The notes under the pieces: generated by a model | What the model saw: the letters and a program-made list of their open reading frames with translations, nothing else | What the model was told of the DNA's origin: nothing | Databases searched by the model: none | Shown here: positions 1 to 8,416 of the stretch, piece after piece | Layout: each line of letters begins with the position of its first letter | How positions within the stretch are numbered: position 1 is the stretch's first letter | Position numbers and translations under genes: made by a program | Assembly: GCA_020438395.1 (NCBI GenBank) | Contig: JAGQUR010000019.1 | Location: 1 to 46,850, forward strand | Reading direction: 5' to 3' | Length of the DNA stretch: 46,850 nt | From: Solirubrobacterales bacterium | GTDB lineage: Bacteria > Actinomycetota > Thermoleophilia > Solirubrobacterales > 70-9

Positions 1-152
<152 letters not shown>

Positions 153-156
<4 letters not shown>

Positions 157-1118
157 GAGCCGCCCAGGTCACCGCCTACGGTGATGCCCCGCAGTTGATC
201 GAAATCGACCCGCCGGGAGACCCCGGACCATGCGGCGAGTCAGTCGCCGGCCCCGCCGAGGTCGTCGAGGTCCTGGTCGCGGGGATCAACCCGGTTGACA
301 TCGCGATTGGCTCGGGCAAGTTCGATGCGGGAGCACCACCGCTTCCGTATGTACCCGGCATGGAGGGGATCGGCCGGATGGCGGACGGCGAGGTCGTCTG
401 GTTCGAGGGCGCCCACTTTCCCTGGGGTTCGATGGCCGAGCGGGCAGTGATCACCGAAGGCAGCGGGATCACGCTTCCATCCGGAATCGAACCCGAGCGA
501 GCGATCGGATTCGGCGTGGCCGGGATGGCCGCCTGGCTCTCGGTGGACTGGCGGGGCCAGCTCAAGGATGGTGAAACGGTCCTGATCCTCGGGGCCAGCG
601 GCTCGGTCGGTCAGGTCGCAGTCCAGGCGGCCCGGATGATGGGGGCGGGCCGGGTGGTCGGAATGGCGCGCAGCGAGTCCGGGCGGGAGAAGGTGCTCGC
701 CCTCGGTGCCGACGCGGCGATCGGCTCGGATGGAGAAGTGAAAGACCTCAAGGCGGGTATCCACGAAGCGACGGAGGGCGGTCCGGACCTGGTCATCGAC
801 GGTCTCTGGGGCAAGCCTGCTGCCGCTGCCCTCCAGACCATGAAGCCGCAGGGCCGGCTGGTTCAGGTCGGCAACTCGGCCGCGATCGAGTCGCCGATAG
901 TCGCCGGTCCGCTTCGCGGCGGACTGGTTTCGATCCTCGGTTTCCGGAACTTCTGGGCGCCTCGGGAGGTCAGGGTCGCGACCTTCGAGCGGATGTGTTC
1001 ACTCGCTGCTTCCGGGGACCTCGAACTCGAGGTTGAAGTCCTGGCTCTGGCAGACGTGGCCGAGGCCTGGGAGCGCCAGTCCCGAAGTCCCGGCCACAAA
1101 CTCGCGCTCAGCCCCTGA
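153..1118 (+). CDS. Zinc-independent MDR-family dehydrogenase / quinone oxidoreductase-like
   Basis: 321 residues, a typical length for the medium-chain dehydrogenase/reductase superfamily. An N-terminal GroES-like barrel (about residues 1-130, with [10 protein letters not shown] and [10 protein letters not shown]) is followed by a Rossmann domain with [15 protein letters not shown] near residues 147-161, the NADP(H)-binding glycine motif of quinone oxidoreductases. I see no structural-zinc cysteine cluster and no catalytic Cys/His pair of zinc alcohol dehydrogenases. This suggests a zinc-free reductase acting on quinones, enones or similar substrates with NADPH. The substrate is not predictable. 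The start ATG overlaps the uvrA stop (ATGA), so it lies in the uvrA transcription unit, although no repair role can be inferred. Confidence 0.85.
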
Positions 1119-1172
1119 GGTTCGCCCCGGGCCCCTGGACCTCGCGCCGGAGCCCCTGCGCCTCGCGCCGGG
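1111..1172. repeat. Three-copy degenerate tandem repeat, about 21 bp
   Basis: Copies begin at 1111, 1131 and 1152. Each starts GCCCCTG and ends CGCGCCGG or a close variant, and copies 2 and 3 are nearly identical. The array covers the stop codon of the dehydrogenase gene and the short gap before the convergent ROK gene. It may have arisen by slippage in very GC-rich DNA. No U-tract terminator is visible here. Confidence 0.7.
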
Positions 1173-1176
1173 CCGG

Positions 1177-2958
1177 TCAGTGCGAAGGGGCCTGATTAGC
1201 CTGCAGCAGGTCCTTGACCAGCAGCGAGGCGCCGATCACGCCGCCCTCGTCGCCCAGGGCGGCAACCTTCACGTCGGGCGGATTGTCCTTGTCGAGCAGG
1301 TACTGATCCATCCCCGCGATGATCTCGGGAACCAGCGTGTCGGCGAAACGAACGCCGAGCCCGCCACCGATCACCACGGCTTCCGGATCTAGCAGGTTGA
1401 CCGCCGAGGCGATTCCGGCGGAGAGCGCACCGACCGCCCGGTTGAGCAGGTCCTCGGCCAGTTCGTCCCCGTCTTCGAGGGCACGCTGCCAGATCGCCGA
1501 GGAGAGGTTCGTTTTTTCGTGCTTCTTCATCAGCTTGAAGAGCTTTGTCTTCCTGCCCTTCTTCACCTCGCGGCGTGCCTTCGCTTCCATGGCTTTGCGG
1601 CCCGCATAGGCCTCCACCGTTCCGTTGAGTCCGTTGAGACCCTTCGCTCCGCCCCTCCTTACAAGGGTGTGGCCGATCTCCCCGGCCCGGCCCCGGCCGA
1701 TCCATGGCTCGCTGTTGATGATGATTCCGCCACCGACGCCGGTGCCCCAGAAGACCCCGAGCAGGCTTGTGTAACCGACCCCCGCGCCGAGTTCGAACTC
1801 ACCGCGGGTCCCGACCTGCACGTCGTTGCCGACCCGGATCTCGGTGCCGAGTTCCTCGCGCAGCGCCATCCGCATCTGGAAGGTGCCATCCCAGTCGGGC
1901 AGATTCCCGGCGCCGCTCACCGCACCGGTTTCGCTGTTCACCGAACCCGGGGAGCCGACCCCGACTCCCAGCAGTCGATGGGCTTCGGTCCCGGCATCCA
2001 TCGCAGCTTCCTGCATGGTCACGGCCATCGCCCGGATGACATCCGCCGGGCCACCCTTGTCTGGTGTCGGCCGACGCCGGTAGGAGACCACGTTGTGGTT
2101 TGAGTCGAGCACGGCGGCGGCGATCTTGGTTCCGCCCAGGTCGATGCCGCCGATGAGTGCGGCGGTGCGACGCGCGGCGCGCCCGGGCAACACGCCTGGC
2201 GGTGTGATCGGCGGCAGGTCGACTTCGGGCCGCTTTTCCTCTTCGGCCCGGGTTTCGGCGGCGGCTGTGGCGATGCTGGCTGCGGGCGACCCGGCGGGCG
2301 GGTTTGGCGGGCGCTCCGGATTCTCGGGCGAGGTGGGGGAGAGCGGGTCGAGATCCAGGGGCTCCGTATCGCCTCCGGACTTGTGCCGCGCCTTGCGGGC
2401 CTCCTTGGCGGCTCTCCTGTCGGCCCTGCGCTTCTCCTTGTCAGCCTTCCGCTGAAGCTTCGAGGCCTCCCTGCGTTCCTTCAACAGGGCCTTGCGTTCC
2501 TTTTCGGGATCGGCCTCGATGCCCTGCTGACGCACTGCCATGCGTTCCGCCGCTGTCTGCGGCTCGGGTGAATGGACCGCGGCTGGTCCCGGCGAAGGCG
2601 GCGGGGTCGGGGCATCCGGCGTTTCGGTCACTTCGATTTCCTCGTCACGAACGTCTTCTTCGAGGATGCCGGCGGGTTCGACCTCGGTCGGCTGGTCGGA
2701 CCCGGCCCGTTCCGATTCGGGCCCGGTTTCCGGCTCGGGTTCGGGGGAAGCTTCGGGCTCCGGCTCGGAGGAGGCTTCAGCCGCTTCTTCGGGCGCCGCC
2801 TCCGCTTCGGGTGCCGGTTCGGTCCGCGGTTCGGCCGTATCGGCCTTCACGGCTTCCGCATTCTCCCCGGCCGCAGTTTCCTGACCGGCGGCATCGCCTT
2901 CCGGCGCCTTCGCCGCGGCCGCCGCTTCGTCCGTCTGGTCGACCTTACGCCTGAGCAT
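1177..2958 (-). CDS. ROK-family sugar kinase-like protein with long disordered N-terminal extension
   Basis: 593 residues, almost twice the usual ROK length of about 300. Residues 1-150 are acidic and rich in Glu/Ala/Pro. Residues about 150-195 are highly basic (KERKALLKERREASK), probably helical, followed by a Pro-rich linker. The ROK kinase domain starts near residue 268 with the phosphate-binding GGIDLGGTK. It continues with the catalytic-region GND (378-380), GTGVGGGI (406-413) and EIGH (427-430, zinc-ligand His region). The usual CxCGxxGCxE zinc motif is replaced by GLNGLNGTVE (440-449), so all three zinc cysteines are absent while the flanking EAYAGR is kept. Known relatives phosphorylate glucose with ATP or polyphosphate; activity here is uncertain. 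AAGGTG about 7 nt upstream supports this ATG. The gene is divergent from the acetyltransferase gene. Confidence 0.85.
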   Translation of the reverse strand: MLRRKVDQTDEAAAAAKAPEGDAAGQETAAGENAEAVKADTAEPRTEPAPEAEAAPEEAAEASSEPEPEASPEPEPETGPESERAGSDQPTEVEPAGILEEDVRDEEIEVTETPDAPTPPPSPGPAAVHSPEPQTAAERMAVRQQGIEADPEKERKALLKERREASKLQRKADKEKRRADRRAAKEARKARHKSGGDTEPLDLDPLSPTSPENPERPPNPPAGSPAASIATAAAETRAEEEKRPEVDLPPITPPGVLPGRAARRTAALIGGIDLGGTKIAAAVLDSNHNVVSYRRRPTPDKGGPADVIRAMAVTMQEAAMDAGTEAHRLLGVGVGSPGSVNSETGAVSGAGNLPDWDGTFQMRMALREELGTEIRVGNDVQVGTRGEFELGAGVGYTSLLGVFWGTGVGGGIIINSEPWIGRGRAGEIGHTLVRRGGAKGLNGLNGTVEAYAGRKAMEAKARREVKKGRKTKLFKLMKKHEKTNLSSAIWQRALEDGDELAEDLLNRAVGALSAGIASAVNLLDPEAVVIGGGLGVRFADTLVPEIIAGMDQYLLDKDNPPDVKVAALGDEGGVIGASLLVKDLLQANQAPSH

Positions 2959-3018
2959 CAGAGAACACCTTCATCGCCGTCATGGCCGCACCCTATCCAC
3001 CTCTGGCAAGGTATTGGC

Positions 3019-3630
3019 ATGAGCGACCAGCGCGGACTGCGGATGTGGTGGTACAAGCGACGCTGGTACGAGCGTTCACATCGCCCTCTGAGGCGTCTCC
3101 GCCTGGACCTGGAAATGGCCCGTCGCGGCTCCTACGTCAGGCACCCGATCGAGGGCGACATCCTGGGGCCGCTGCGGTCCGGTCGTCTGGTGATCGGGCA
3201 GGGATGTCATTTCGAGCCCGGTTGCTGGGTGACCATGTCAGATCACGCCCGGGTCACGCTCGGCGACGACGTCTGGCTGAACCGGAACGTGATGCTGGCC
3301 GCCGAGAACGAGGTCTCGATCGGGGATCACGTCATGTTCGCGAACGGCTGCTTCATCGGTGACGCAAGCCACCGCTTCAACGATCCAACGATTCCGATCA
3401 CCTGGCAGGGCTTCACCAGCAAGGGCCCGGTACGGATCGGCTCCAACGTCTGGCTCGGGGTCAACTGCGTGGTCACATCAGGCGTGACAATCGGTGACCA
3501 CTGCGTAGTAGGAGCAAACTCGGTCGTCACCAAGGACCTGCCCGACGGCACGATCGCCGCCGGAGCCCCCGCCGAGGTGATCCGGGAAGTCGAGTTTCTT
3601 CAGGACAGCGGCTCCCAGTCCCAGGACTGA
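3019..3630 (+). CDS. Hexapeptide-repeat (left-handed beta-helix) acyltransferase
   Basis: 203 residues from the ATG at 3019. The frame is open further upstream, but that part is antisense to the ROK gene and has repetitive Arg/Gly/Phe composition. The protein has repeated [LIV]GxxxxI turns (VTLGDDVWLNRNV, VSIGDHVMFANG, VRIGSNVWLGVNC, VTIGDHCVVGANSVVTKDLP) and the closing AAGAPAEVIREV typical of maltose/galactoside/serine O-acetyltransferase-type proteins. It is therefore probably an acetyl-CoA-dependent sugar or cell-envelope acyltransferase, trimeric and cytoplasmic. The acceptor is unknown. Its last 31 bases overlap the 3' end of the convergent panB gene. Confidence 0.85.
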   Translation: MSDQRGLRMWWYKRRWYERSHRPLRRLRLDLEMARRGSYVRHPIEGDILGPLRSGRLVIGQGCHFEPGCWVTMSDHARVTLGDDVWLNRNVMLAAENEVSIGDHVMFANGCFIGDASHRFNDPTIPITWQGFTSKGPVRIGSNVWLGVNCVVTSGVTIGDHCVVGANSVVTKDLPDGTIAAGAPAEVIREVEFLQDSGSQSQD

Positions 3631-4541
3631 TTCGACTCCAGGTACGAGGCGTTTTCGAGGTCTTCCCGGTTGAGGCGCTGCCTCAGCGGCTCCAGCTCCG
3701 ACGGATCGACGCTGTAGACGTGTTCCGGGGCGGGGAAGGCGCCGCTGCGGACCTCTTCCACATAGGCCTCGACTCCTCGCAGCATCTCCGAGCGAACATC
3801 CGAGTAGCGCTTGACGAACTTGGCCACATGCCCGTGGTTGATCCCGGTCAGGTCGTGAAGCACCAGAACCTGCCCGGCGGTTACGTTGCCGGCCCCGATC
3901 CCGATCGTCGGAGTGCCAAGCCTGGCGACGATCATCTCGGTCACCGCCTCCGGCACCGCCTCGATCACGATCGCGAAGCAACCGGCCTGGTCGAGCGCGA
4001 CTGCGTCCTCCGCCACCCGGATCGCCTGCTGGGCCGTCCGTCCCTGGGCCTTCATGCCGCCGAGAGCGGTGGCTGTCTGCGGGGTGAGCCCGACATGGCC
4101 CATTACGGGGATGCCGGCGCCGATGATCGCCTTGGCCCTTTCGACAGACGTGCCGCCGCCTTCAAGCTTGACGGCGTCGCATCCGGCTTCCTTGACCAGC
4201 CGCTGGGCGCTCGCGATGGCCAGCTCGTTCGAGCCCTCGTATGACCCGAAGGGCAGGTCTCCGATCAGGAAGGGTGTCTTGAGGCCGCGGCGCACGGCCT
4301 TGGCGAGCATGGTCATTTCGTCCATGCCCACCGGCACGGTCGAGTCGTACCCGAGAACGCAGTTCGCAGCCGAATCGCCGACCAGCACAATGTCGGCGCC
4401 GGCCTCCTCGATCACCTGGGCCGACGGAAAGTCGTAGGCGGTGATCATCACGATGGGTTCCCCGGCCTCATGCATCTCGCTCAGCCGGGTCAGTGTCACG
4501 GGGCGGCGCTCCTCGCCTTCCTTGCGGATTCCGGAGCTCAT
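3600..4541 (-). CDS. panB: 3-methyl-2-oxobutanoate hydroxymethyltransferase (ketopantoate synthase)
   Basis: PanB transfers a hydroxymethyl group from 5,10-methylene-tetrahydrofolate to alpha-ketoisovalerate, the first committed step of pantothenate (CoA) synthesis. The 313-residue product shows MITAYDFPSAQ (32-42), the metal-binding VGDSAANCVLGYDST (54-68; Asp56), GHVGLTPQT, and the GIGAGNVTAGQVLV block before LHDLTGI. The C-terminus runs some 40-50 residues past the usual ~265-residue family length and ends in an acidic and Asn/Gln-rich tail. Its start overlaps the panC stop by four bases, and it is the last gene of DUF2520-panC-panB. The 3' end overlaps the convergent acyltransferase gene by 31 bp. 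Confidence 0.97.
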   Translation of the reverse strand: MSSGIRKEGEERRPVTLTRLSEMHEAGEPIVMITAYDFPSAQVIEEAGADIVLVGDSAANCVLGYDSTVPVGMDEMTMLAKAVRRGLKTPFLIGDLPFGSYEGSNELAIASAQRLVKEAGCDAVKLEGGGTSVERAKAIIGAGIPVMGHVGLTPQTATALGGMKAQGRTAQQAIRVAEDAVALDQAGCFAIVIEAVPEAVTEMIVARLGTPTIGIGAGNVTAGQVLVLHDLTGINHGHVAKFVKRYSDVRSEMLRGVEAYVEEVRSGAFPAPEHVYSVDPSELEPLRQRLNREDLENASYLESNQSWDWEPLS

Positions 4542-5410
4542 GGCTTCCTCCTGTTGTCTCGTTCAGGTTCGATCAGGATGTTGTCGATCAGGCGTGTGCC
4601 GTCGACCTTGGCGGCGACGGCGACGAGGATCGGGTCGGACCCCTCCCCGTCAGCCGGATCCAGGGTGCCCGGATAGCGGGCTTCGAAGTATTCGGGGGTG
4701 ATGCCGGCCGACTCGAGATGGTGACGGCCGGCATCGAGCGCTGCGTCAAGGCCGGACTCGGCAAAGACCGTTTCGGTCTCCAGCAGCGACGCCCAGATCG
4801 CGGTCGCTCTCTCACGGGCCTCGGGGGAGAGGTAGGCATTGCGCGAACTCATGGCCAGCCCGTCCCGCTCACGGACGGTCGGAAGGATGTCGATCCTGGT
4901 CCGGAACTCGAGATCCTCGGCCATGCGGCGGATCACCGTGGCCTGCTGGGCATCCTTCTGGCCGAAGTAGGCGACGTCGGGGTCGACCGCGTTGAGCAGT
5001 TTGGCGACGATCGTGGTCACTCCGGCGAAGTGACCCGGGCCGCGGCTGGTTTCACTTCCGCAAAGCACCTCGGTCAGTCCCTCGACCTCGACCCTGGTTG
5101 CGTAGCCGGAGGGATAGATGTCGTCGGGCAGGGGCGCGTACACATAGTCCACACCCGACTGCCCGGCGATCGCCAGGTCCCGTTCCTCATCCCGGGGGTA
5201 GGTGGAGAGGTCTTCGCCGGCCCGGAACTGGGTCGGGTTCACGAAGAGGCTCATCACGACCACGTCGTTCTCTTCCCGGGCGGCTTTCAGCAGCGAGTCG
5301 TGGCCTTCATGCAGATATCCCATGGTCGGGACCAGGCCGACCGTGACGGCCCGATTTCGCAGCTCGTCCCGCAGCGAATGCACCTCCGCCGGAGTTCGCA
5401 GAACCTTCAT
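4538..5410 (-). CDS. panC: Pantothenate synthetase (pantoate-beta-alanine ligase)
   Basis: PanC joins pantoate and beta-alanine with ATP to make pantothenate, via a pantoyl-adenylate. The 290-residue protein has the nucleotidyltransferase HIGH-like segment VPTMGYLHEGHDSLL (27-41; His34, His37), FVNPTQF, YFGQKDAQQ and the substrate/KMSKS-like region REGDGLAMSSRN-type sequence (here RERDGLAMSSRNAYLS). The length is normal for the family. It overlaps the upstream DUF2520 gene by four bases and the downstream panB by four bases, so all three should be translated from one message. The enzyme is cytoplasmic. Confidence 0.97.
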   Translation of the reverse strand: MKVLRTPAEVHSLRDELRNRAVTVGLVPTMGYLHEGHDSLLKAAREENDVVVMSLFVNPTQFRAGEDLSTYPRDEERDLAIAGQSGVDYVYAPLPDDIYPSGYATRVEVEGLTEVLCGSETSRGPGHFAGVTTIVAKLLNAVDPDVAYFGQKDAQQATVIRRMAEDLEFRTRIDILPTVRERDGLAMSSRNAYLSPEARERATAIWASLLETETVFAESGLDAALDAGRHHLESAGITPEYFEARYPGTLDPADGEGSDPILVAVAAKVDGTRLIDNILIEPERDNRRKP

Positions 5411-6183
5411 CGGGGTGCTCCCTCGGCCGACCTGCCGTTACCGGCGATCTGCCGGGTTCTGTCTGCAAGGGCGTCGTAGAACGGAACCAGTTCGGACCGG
5501 CGCTCGAGGAGCGCGTCGCGATGGGCCGCGACGGTGGCTTCGTCGCCGCGCGCGATCGGTCCGGTGAGCGCCTGCGGTCCTCGTTCAAGCCAGTTGTCCA
5601 GACTGCGCCGGACCAGCGGCTCGAGGACTTCACGGGGGTTCTCGACCGCTATCCCGCCGAGCAGTTCCGCCGCCGTCTCCTCGATCGTCACCAGGAAGTT
5701 GGAAGCGATGCTGGCCGCCGCGTGGTAAGTCGCCCGGTCGGTTTCGCTCACTTCGAATGGCGCCATGCCTGCAACCTCGGCCAAACGGACGGCGGCGTCA
5801 AGGGCCTCGGGGCCGGAGCCGGCAACGGCGGCCGGGCAGCCGGCCAGATCTGTGCTCCCGTCGGGAACGGTCTGCAGGGGATGGATGGAAAAGCAGCCGT
5901 CTGCGGCAGCACCGCGCAGAGCGTCCAGGGTGGTCGCACCGCTGGTGTGGCCGATCAGGGACGGGGCTTCCCCTGACGCGCCGATCCGGCCTGCGACTTC
6001 CGAGACCGCTGCGTCGGGAACGCTCAGCAACACCACGCGTCCGGCCAGGTCGTCGAGAGACGAAGTCCGGTCCCGAAGATCCACCGCTCCGCCCTCGCCG
6101 CCAAGGGCGGCAGCCAGCGAACGGCCAACCCGGCCCGGGCCGACGATTACGGGCGCGCGAAGCGCTGCTTCTGAAGCTTTCAT
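5407..6183 (-). CDS. Rossmann-fold DUF2520 dehydrogenase in the pantothenate operon
   Basis: 258 residues from the ATG at 6183. A longer frame reaches 6291, but homology-like sequence only begins at MKASEAAL and would otherwise overlap the divergent tsaE promoter. The N-terminal Rossmann motif GPGRVGRSL (15-23) is followed by VLLSVPDAAVSEVA and HTSGATTLDAL, then FSIHPLQTVPDG and a helical C-terminal DUF2520-type domain. The fold resembles NADP-dependent 6-phosphogluconate/ketopantoate reductase-like enzymes. Such genes are often next to panC in actinobacteria. A ketopantoate-reducing role is plausible from context, but this is not canonical PanE. It is first in the operon and its stop overlaps the panC start (ATGA). 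Confidence 0.85.
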   Translation of the reverse strand: MKASEAALRAPVIVGPGRVGRSLAAALGGEGGAVDLRDRTSSLDDLAGRVVLLSVPDAAVSEVAGRIGASGEAPSLIGHTSGATTLDALRGAAADGCFSIHPLQTVPDGSTDLAGCPAAVAGSGPEALDAAVRLAEVAGMAPFEVSETDRATYHAAASIASNFLVTIEETAAELLGGIAVENPREVLEPLVRRSLDNWLERGPQALTGPIARGDEATVAAHRDALLERRSELVPFYDALADRTRQIAGNGRSAEGAPR

Positions 6184-6292
6184 TTTGCCGTTCCAGTTCC
6201 CTTTCGGCGATACCAGACGGATCGAGTTTGGTTTTCCTGCGGTGAGGGGTTTCGGTCCACCCCCGGAATCCCGGGTGGCAGCCACAGGCAAT

Positions 6293-6298
6293 TATAGG
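6293..6298 (+). promoter_or_regulatory. Putative -10 box of tsaE (leaderless)
   Basis: TATAGG ends 8 nt before the tsaE ATG at 6307, so the predicted transcription start falls at or within two bases of the start codon. No Shine-Dalgarno sequence lies between. No convincing -35 box is seen. Confidence 0.5.
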
Positions 6299-6306
6299 CT
6301 GCCGCC

Positions 6307-6768
6307 ATGTCGGGTGTTGCCGAAGAGCCTCGCGGAGGGTTCCTTGCCCATGGCCAGGGGGAGACCGAGGCTGCGGGAAGGGATCTGGCGGCCCTGATCG
6401 AACCGGGCGACCTGATTCTCGTCAACGGCGAAGTTGGCGCCGGAAAATCGACCCTGGTCAGGGCTGCGCTACGAGGGCTCGGCGTTGAGGGTCCGATCCC
6501 TTCGCCGACCTTCACGATCGGAAGGCTCTATGACCAGCCGGCCCAGAGGATGCCTGTTTCGCACCTGGACCTCTACCGTCTGGGAGACCTGGCCGCCGAG
6601 GAACCGGGGCTCCTTTCCGAATATCTGGGCCCCGACCGGGCTGCATTCGTCGAATGGCCGGGTGGTTCCGATGTCCAGCTGCGTGAAATGTCCACCCGGA
6701 TCGGCCGGGTGGACATCGATCACATCGATTCGGAGAGTCGGCGGATCAGGATCGAGCCGCCCGCCTGA
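6307..6768 (+). CDS. tsaE: tRNA threonylcarbamoyladenosine biosynthesis ATPase TsaE
   Basis: 153 residues, the normal TsaE size. The P-loop is GEVGAGKST (41-49), followed by the conserved SPTFT (66-70), HLDLYRL (86-92) and VEWP (115-118) blocks. TsaE is the cytoplasmic ATPase that binds the TsaB-TsaD complex and drives turnover in formation of t6A37 on ANN-decoding tRNAs. The partner genes tsaB and tsaD are 0.4-1.6 kb downstream on the same strand but are separated by a small gene on the opposite strand. A TATAGG box just upstream suggests a leaderless message. Confidence 0.95.
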   Translation: MSGVAEEPRGGFLAHGQGETEAAGRDLAALIEPGDLILVNGEVGAGKSTLVRAALRGLGVEGPIPSPTFTIGRLYDQPAQRMPVSHLDLYRLGDLAAEEPGLLSEYLGPDRAAFVEWPGGSDVQLREMSTRIGRVDIDHIDSESRRIRIEPPA

Positions 6769-6774
6769 AGCGGC

Positions 6775-7137
6775 CTACTGGCCGTTCATCGCGTCCTGGA
6801 CCTGCTGCTGGATCTGGTCGAGCTGCTTCTGGGCGTCGTCAACCTTCTGCTGGGCGTTCTGCTCGTTGAGCTTCTTCTGGGCCTGGTCGATCTGGTCCTG
6901 CGCGCTCTGGCTGGCCTGGTCGAGCTGCTTGTTGGCCTTGTCAAGGGCGTCCTGCGCGTTCTGGTTGGCCTGGTCGAGCTGCTGATTGGCCTTGTCAAGC
7001 TGCTGGTTGGCGTTGTCGATGGCGTCATTGACCTTGTCCGAGGACGAATCACCACAGCCAGTTGCAAAAACGCCAAGTCCCGCTACTGCGAGAATTGCCA
7101 AACCCGTGCCGAGCTTCCTGTTTTCGATCATCTTCAA
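6775..7137 (-). CDS. Small coiled-coil lipoprotein
   Basis: 120 residues. A Lys/Arg-containing N-terminus and hydrophobic stretch lead to the lipobox FATGC (Cys28), so the protein should be lipid-anchored outside the membrane. The rest is one long, very Gln/Asp/Ala/Asn-rich amphipathic helix with repeated QLDKANQ-, QLDQANQ- and QDALDKANKQLDQA-like units of 7-11 residues. It resembles apolipoprotein or Lpp-like coiled coils. No enzymatic domain is present. A GGAG-type ribosome binding site lies about 10 nt before the ATG. The gene is antisense to its neighbours, lies between tsaE and tsaB, and its end is only 6 bp from the tsaE stop. The function is unknown; a structural envelope role is a guess. 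Confidence 0.85.
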   Translation of the reverse strand: MKMIENRKLGTGLAILAVAGLGVFATGCGDSSSDKVNDAIDNANQQLDKANQQLDQANQNAQDALDKANKQLDQASQSAQDQIDQAQKKLNEQNAQQKVDDAQKQLDQIQQQVQDAMNGQ

Positions 7138-7191
7138 GTCTCCAGTTTCGTTTGCCGCGGTGGACTCCCTCGTGACACCGCCAGATTACCG

Positions 7192-7911
7192 GTGTCCGAG
7201 GTGAGAGTACTTGCATTCGACACCGCGACTGACGACACAGTGGTCGCTTCCATCGACGGGGACAGGGTCGCTTTCGAGCGGACGGTTCCGCCGGAAGGCC
7301 GGCCTCTTCACAGCCAGGCGCTGCTATCTCTGGCGAGCGAGGCAGCGGACGCGCTCGGAGGATGGGACGGTGTGGAGAGGATCGCCGTGGGGATCGGCCC
7401 CGGAACCTTCACGGGAATAAGGATCGGGGTGGCCACTGCGGCCGGTCTTGCCGCCTCCACGGGAATCCCGGTGACCGGCATATCGACTCTCGCGGCCCTG
7501 GCCAGATCGATCGGTGAGGCGGCCGGGACCGGCCCGGTCATGCCGCTGCTCGATGCCCGGCGCGGAGAGGTGTTCGGTGGTCTCCACGACGCGGCCGGGG
7601 CGCCGATGGGTGCCCCCTTTGTCTGCGGGCCCGAAGAACTGATGCGGCAACTCGGGTCGCGGGAAGGCGTAGTTCCGCTGGTCGCCGGACCGGGGGCGGT
7701 ACGATTCCGAGACGAATTGCTCCGAGCCGGGTTTGAAACAGAGCCGGACGGATCATCGGTCCATCGGCTGGCCGGCCGCCCGGTTTGTGAACTTGGCGCC
7801 ATGGCAGAAAAGACAGGACCAGCAACCCTCGAACCCCTCTACCTGCGAATCCCCGATGCACAACTCTGGCTTGAACGAGACGGCAACAGCCCCGACGCGA
7901 ACCGAAACTGA
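7192..7911 (+). CDS. tsaB: tRNA threonylcarbamoyladenosine biosynthesis protein TsaB
   Basis: 239 residues with a GTG start at 7192; a second GTG at 7201 is possible. The N-terminal VLAFDTATDDT and the central VGIGPGTFTGIRIGVATAAGLA segment are diagnostic of TsaB, an ASKHA-fold paralogue of TsaD. It has no catalytic metal site and acts as the scaffold bridging TsaD and TsaE in the t6A complex. The C-terminal LYLR-type element (LEPLYLRIPDAQLW) is also present. The gene overlaps rimI by 56 bp, giving tsaB-rimI-tsaD, a common bacterial order. Confidence 0.95.
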   Translation: MSEVRVLAFDTATDDTVVASIDGDRVAFERTVPPEGRPLHSQALLSLASEAADALGGWDGVERIAVGIGPGTFTGIRIGVATAAGLAASTGIPVTGISTLAALARSIGEAAGTGPVMPLLDARRGEVFGGLHDAAGAPMGAPFVCGPEELMRQLGSREGVVPLVAGPGAVRFRDELLRAGFETEPDGSSVHRLAGRPVCELGAMAEKTGPATLEPLYLRIPDAQLWLERDGNSPDANRN

Positions 7912-8416
7912 CCGGCAGGGCCCGGTTGGGGGGATTCGGGTAGGTGCGCTCGCCTACGCGGACCTGCCCCTCGTCATTTCGATCGAACGTCGCTCGTTCC
8001 GCAGCCCGTGGTCGGTCGGCATGTTCGCGCTGGAGATGTCGAAGCAGGACACAATCGGACTGACCGCCGTTGAAGACGACCGGGTGATCGGCTACCTGAT
8101 CCTCTCCCGTTTCGACCGCGCCTGGCACCTGATGAACGTCGCCGTCGCCCCCGAGGCCAGGCGCCGCGGGATCGCGTCGCTGCTGATCGAAGAGGCAATC
8201 GGGATGATCGAACCCCGCGACCCCGTGACGCTCGAGGTTCGACCGACCAACCAGTCCGCGGTCCGGCTGTATGAAGGACTCGGCTTCCGGGCCTTCGGCC
8301 TGCGGCCCGGGTATTACCCGGACAACGGCGAGGATGCGCTGATCATGTGGCGCGGTGATCCGGAGGCGGCCGGAGTCCCCAGGGAGTCGTTCGGGGAAAT
8401 CCCTGCCGGTACCTGA
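7856..8416 (+). CDS. rimI: Ribosomal protein S18-alanine N-acetyltransferase
   Basis: A GNAT-fold acetyltransferase of 186 residues if it starts at the ATG at 7856. The same frame is open to 7733, but that part only shadows tsaB. The conserved core reads IERRSFRSPWS (substrate-side helices), HLMNVAVAPEARRRGIASLL (acetyl-CoA pyrophosphate loop, R-R-x-G-x-A) and LEVRPTNQSAVRLYEGLGF, a RimI hallmark. RimI acetylates the N-terminal alanine of ribosomal protein S18. The residues before about 30 are poorly conserved, so the true start may be a little downstream. It overlaps tsaB upstream, and its TGA overlaps the tsaD ATG by one base (TGATG). Confidence 0.92.
   Translation: MHNSGLNETATAPTRTETDRQGPVGGIRVGALAYADLPLVISIERRSFRSPWSVGMFALEMSKQDTIGLTAVEDDRVIGYLILSRFDRAWHLMNVAVAPEARRRGIASLLIEEAIGMIEPRDPVTLEVRPTNQSAVRLYEGLGFRAFGLRPGYYPDNGEDALIMWRGDPEAAGVPRESFGEIPAGT

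Noticed and set aside
2945..2983. A 12-codon frame on the minus strand overlapping the ROK start, with TAGGGT six bases upstream of its ATG, like a leader peptide.
   Set aside because: The same promoter would simply give a ~25-nt leader with AAGGTG as the ROK ribosome site. The frame has no regulatory codon run or attenuator hairpin.
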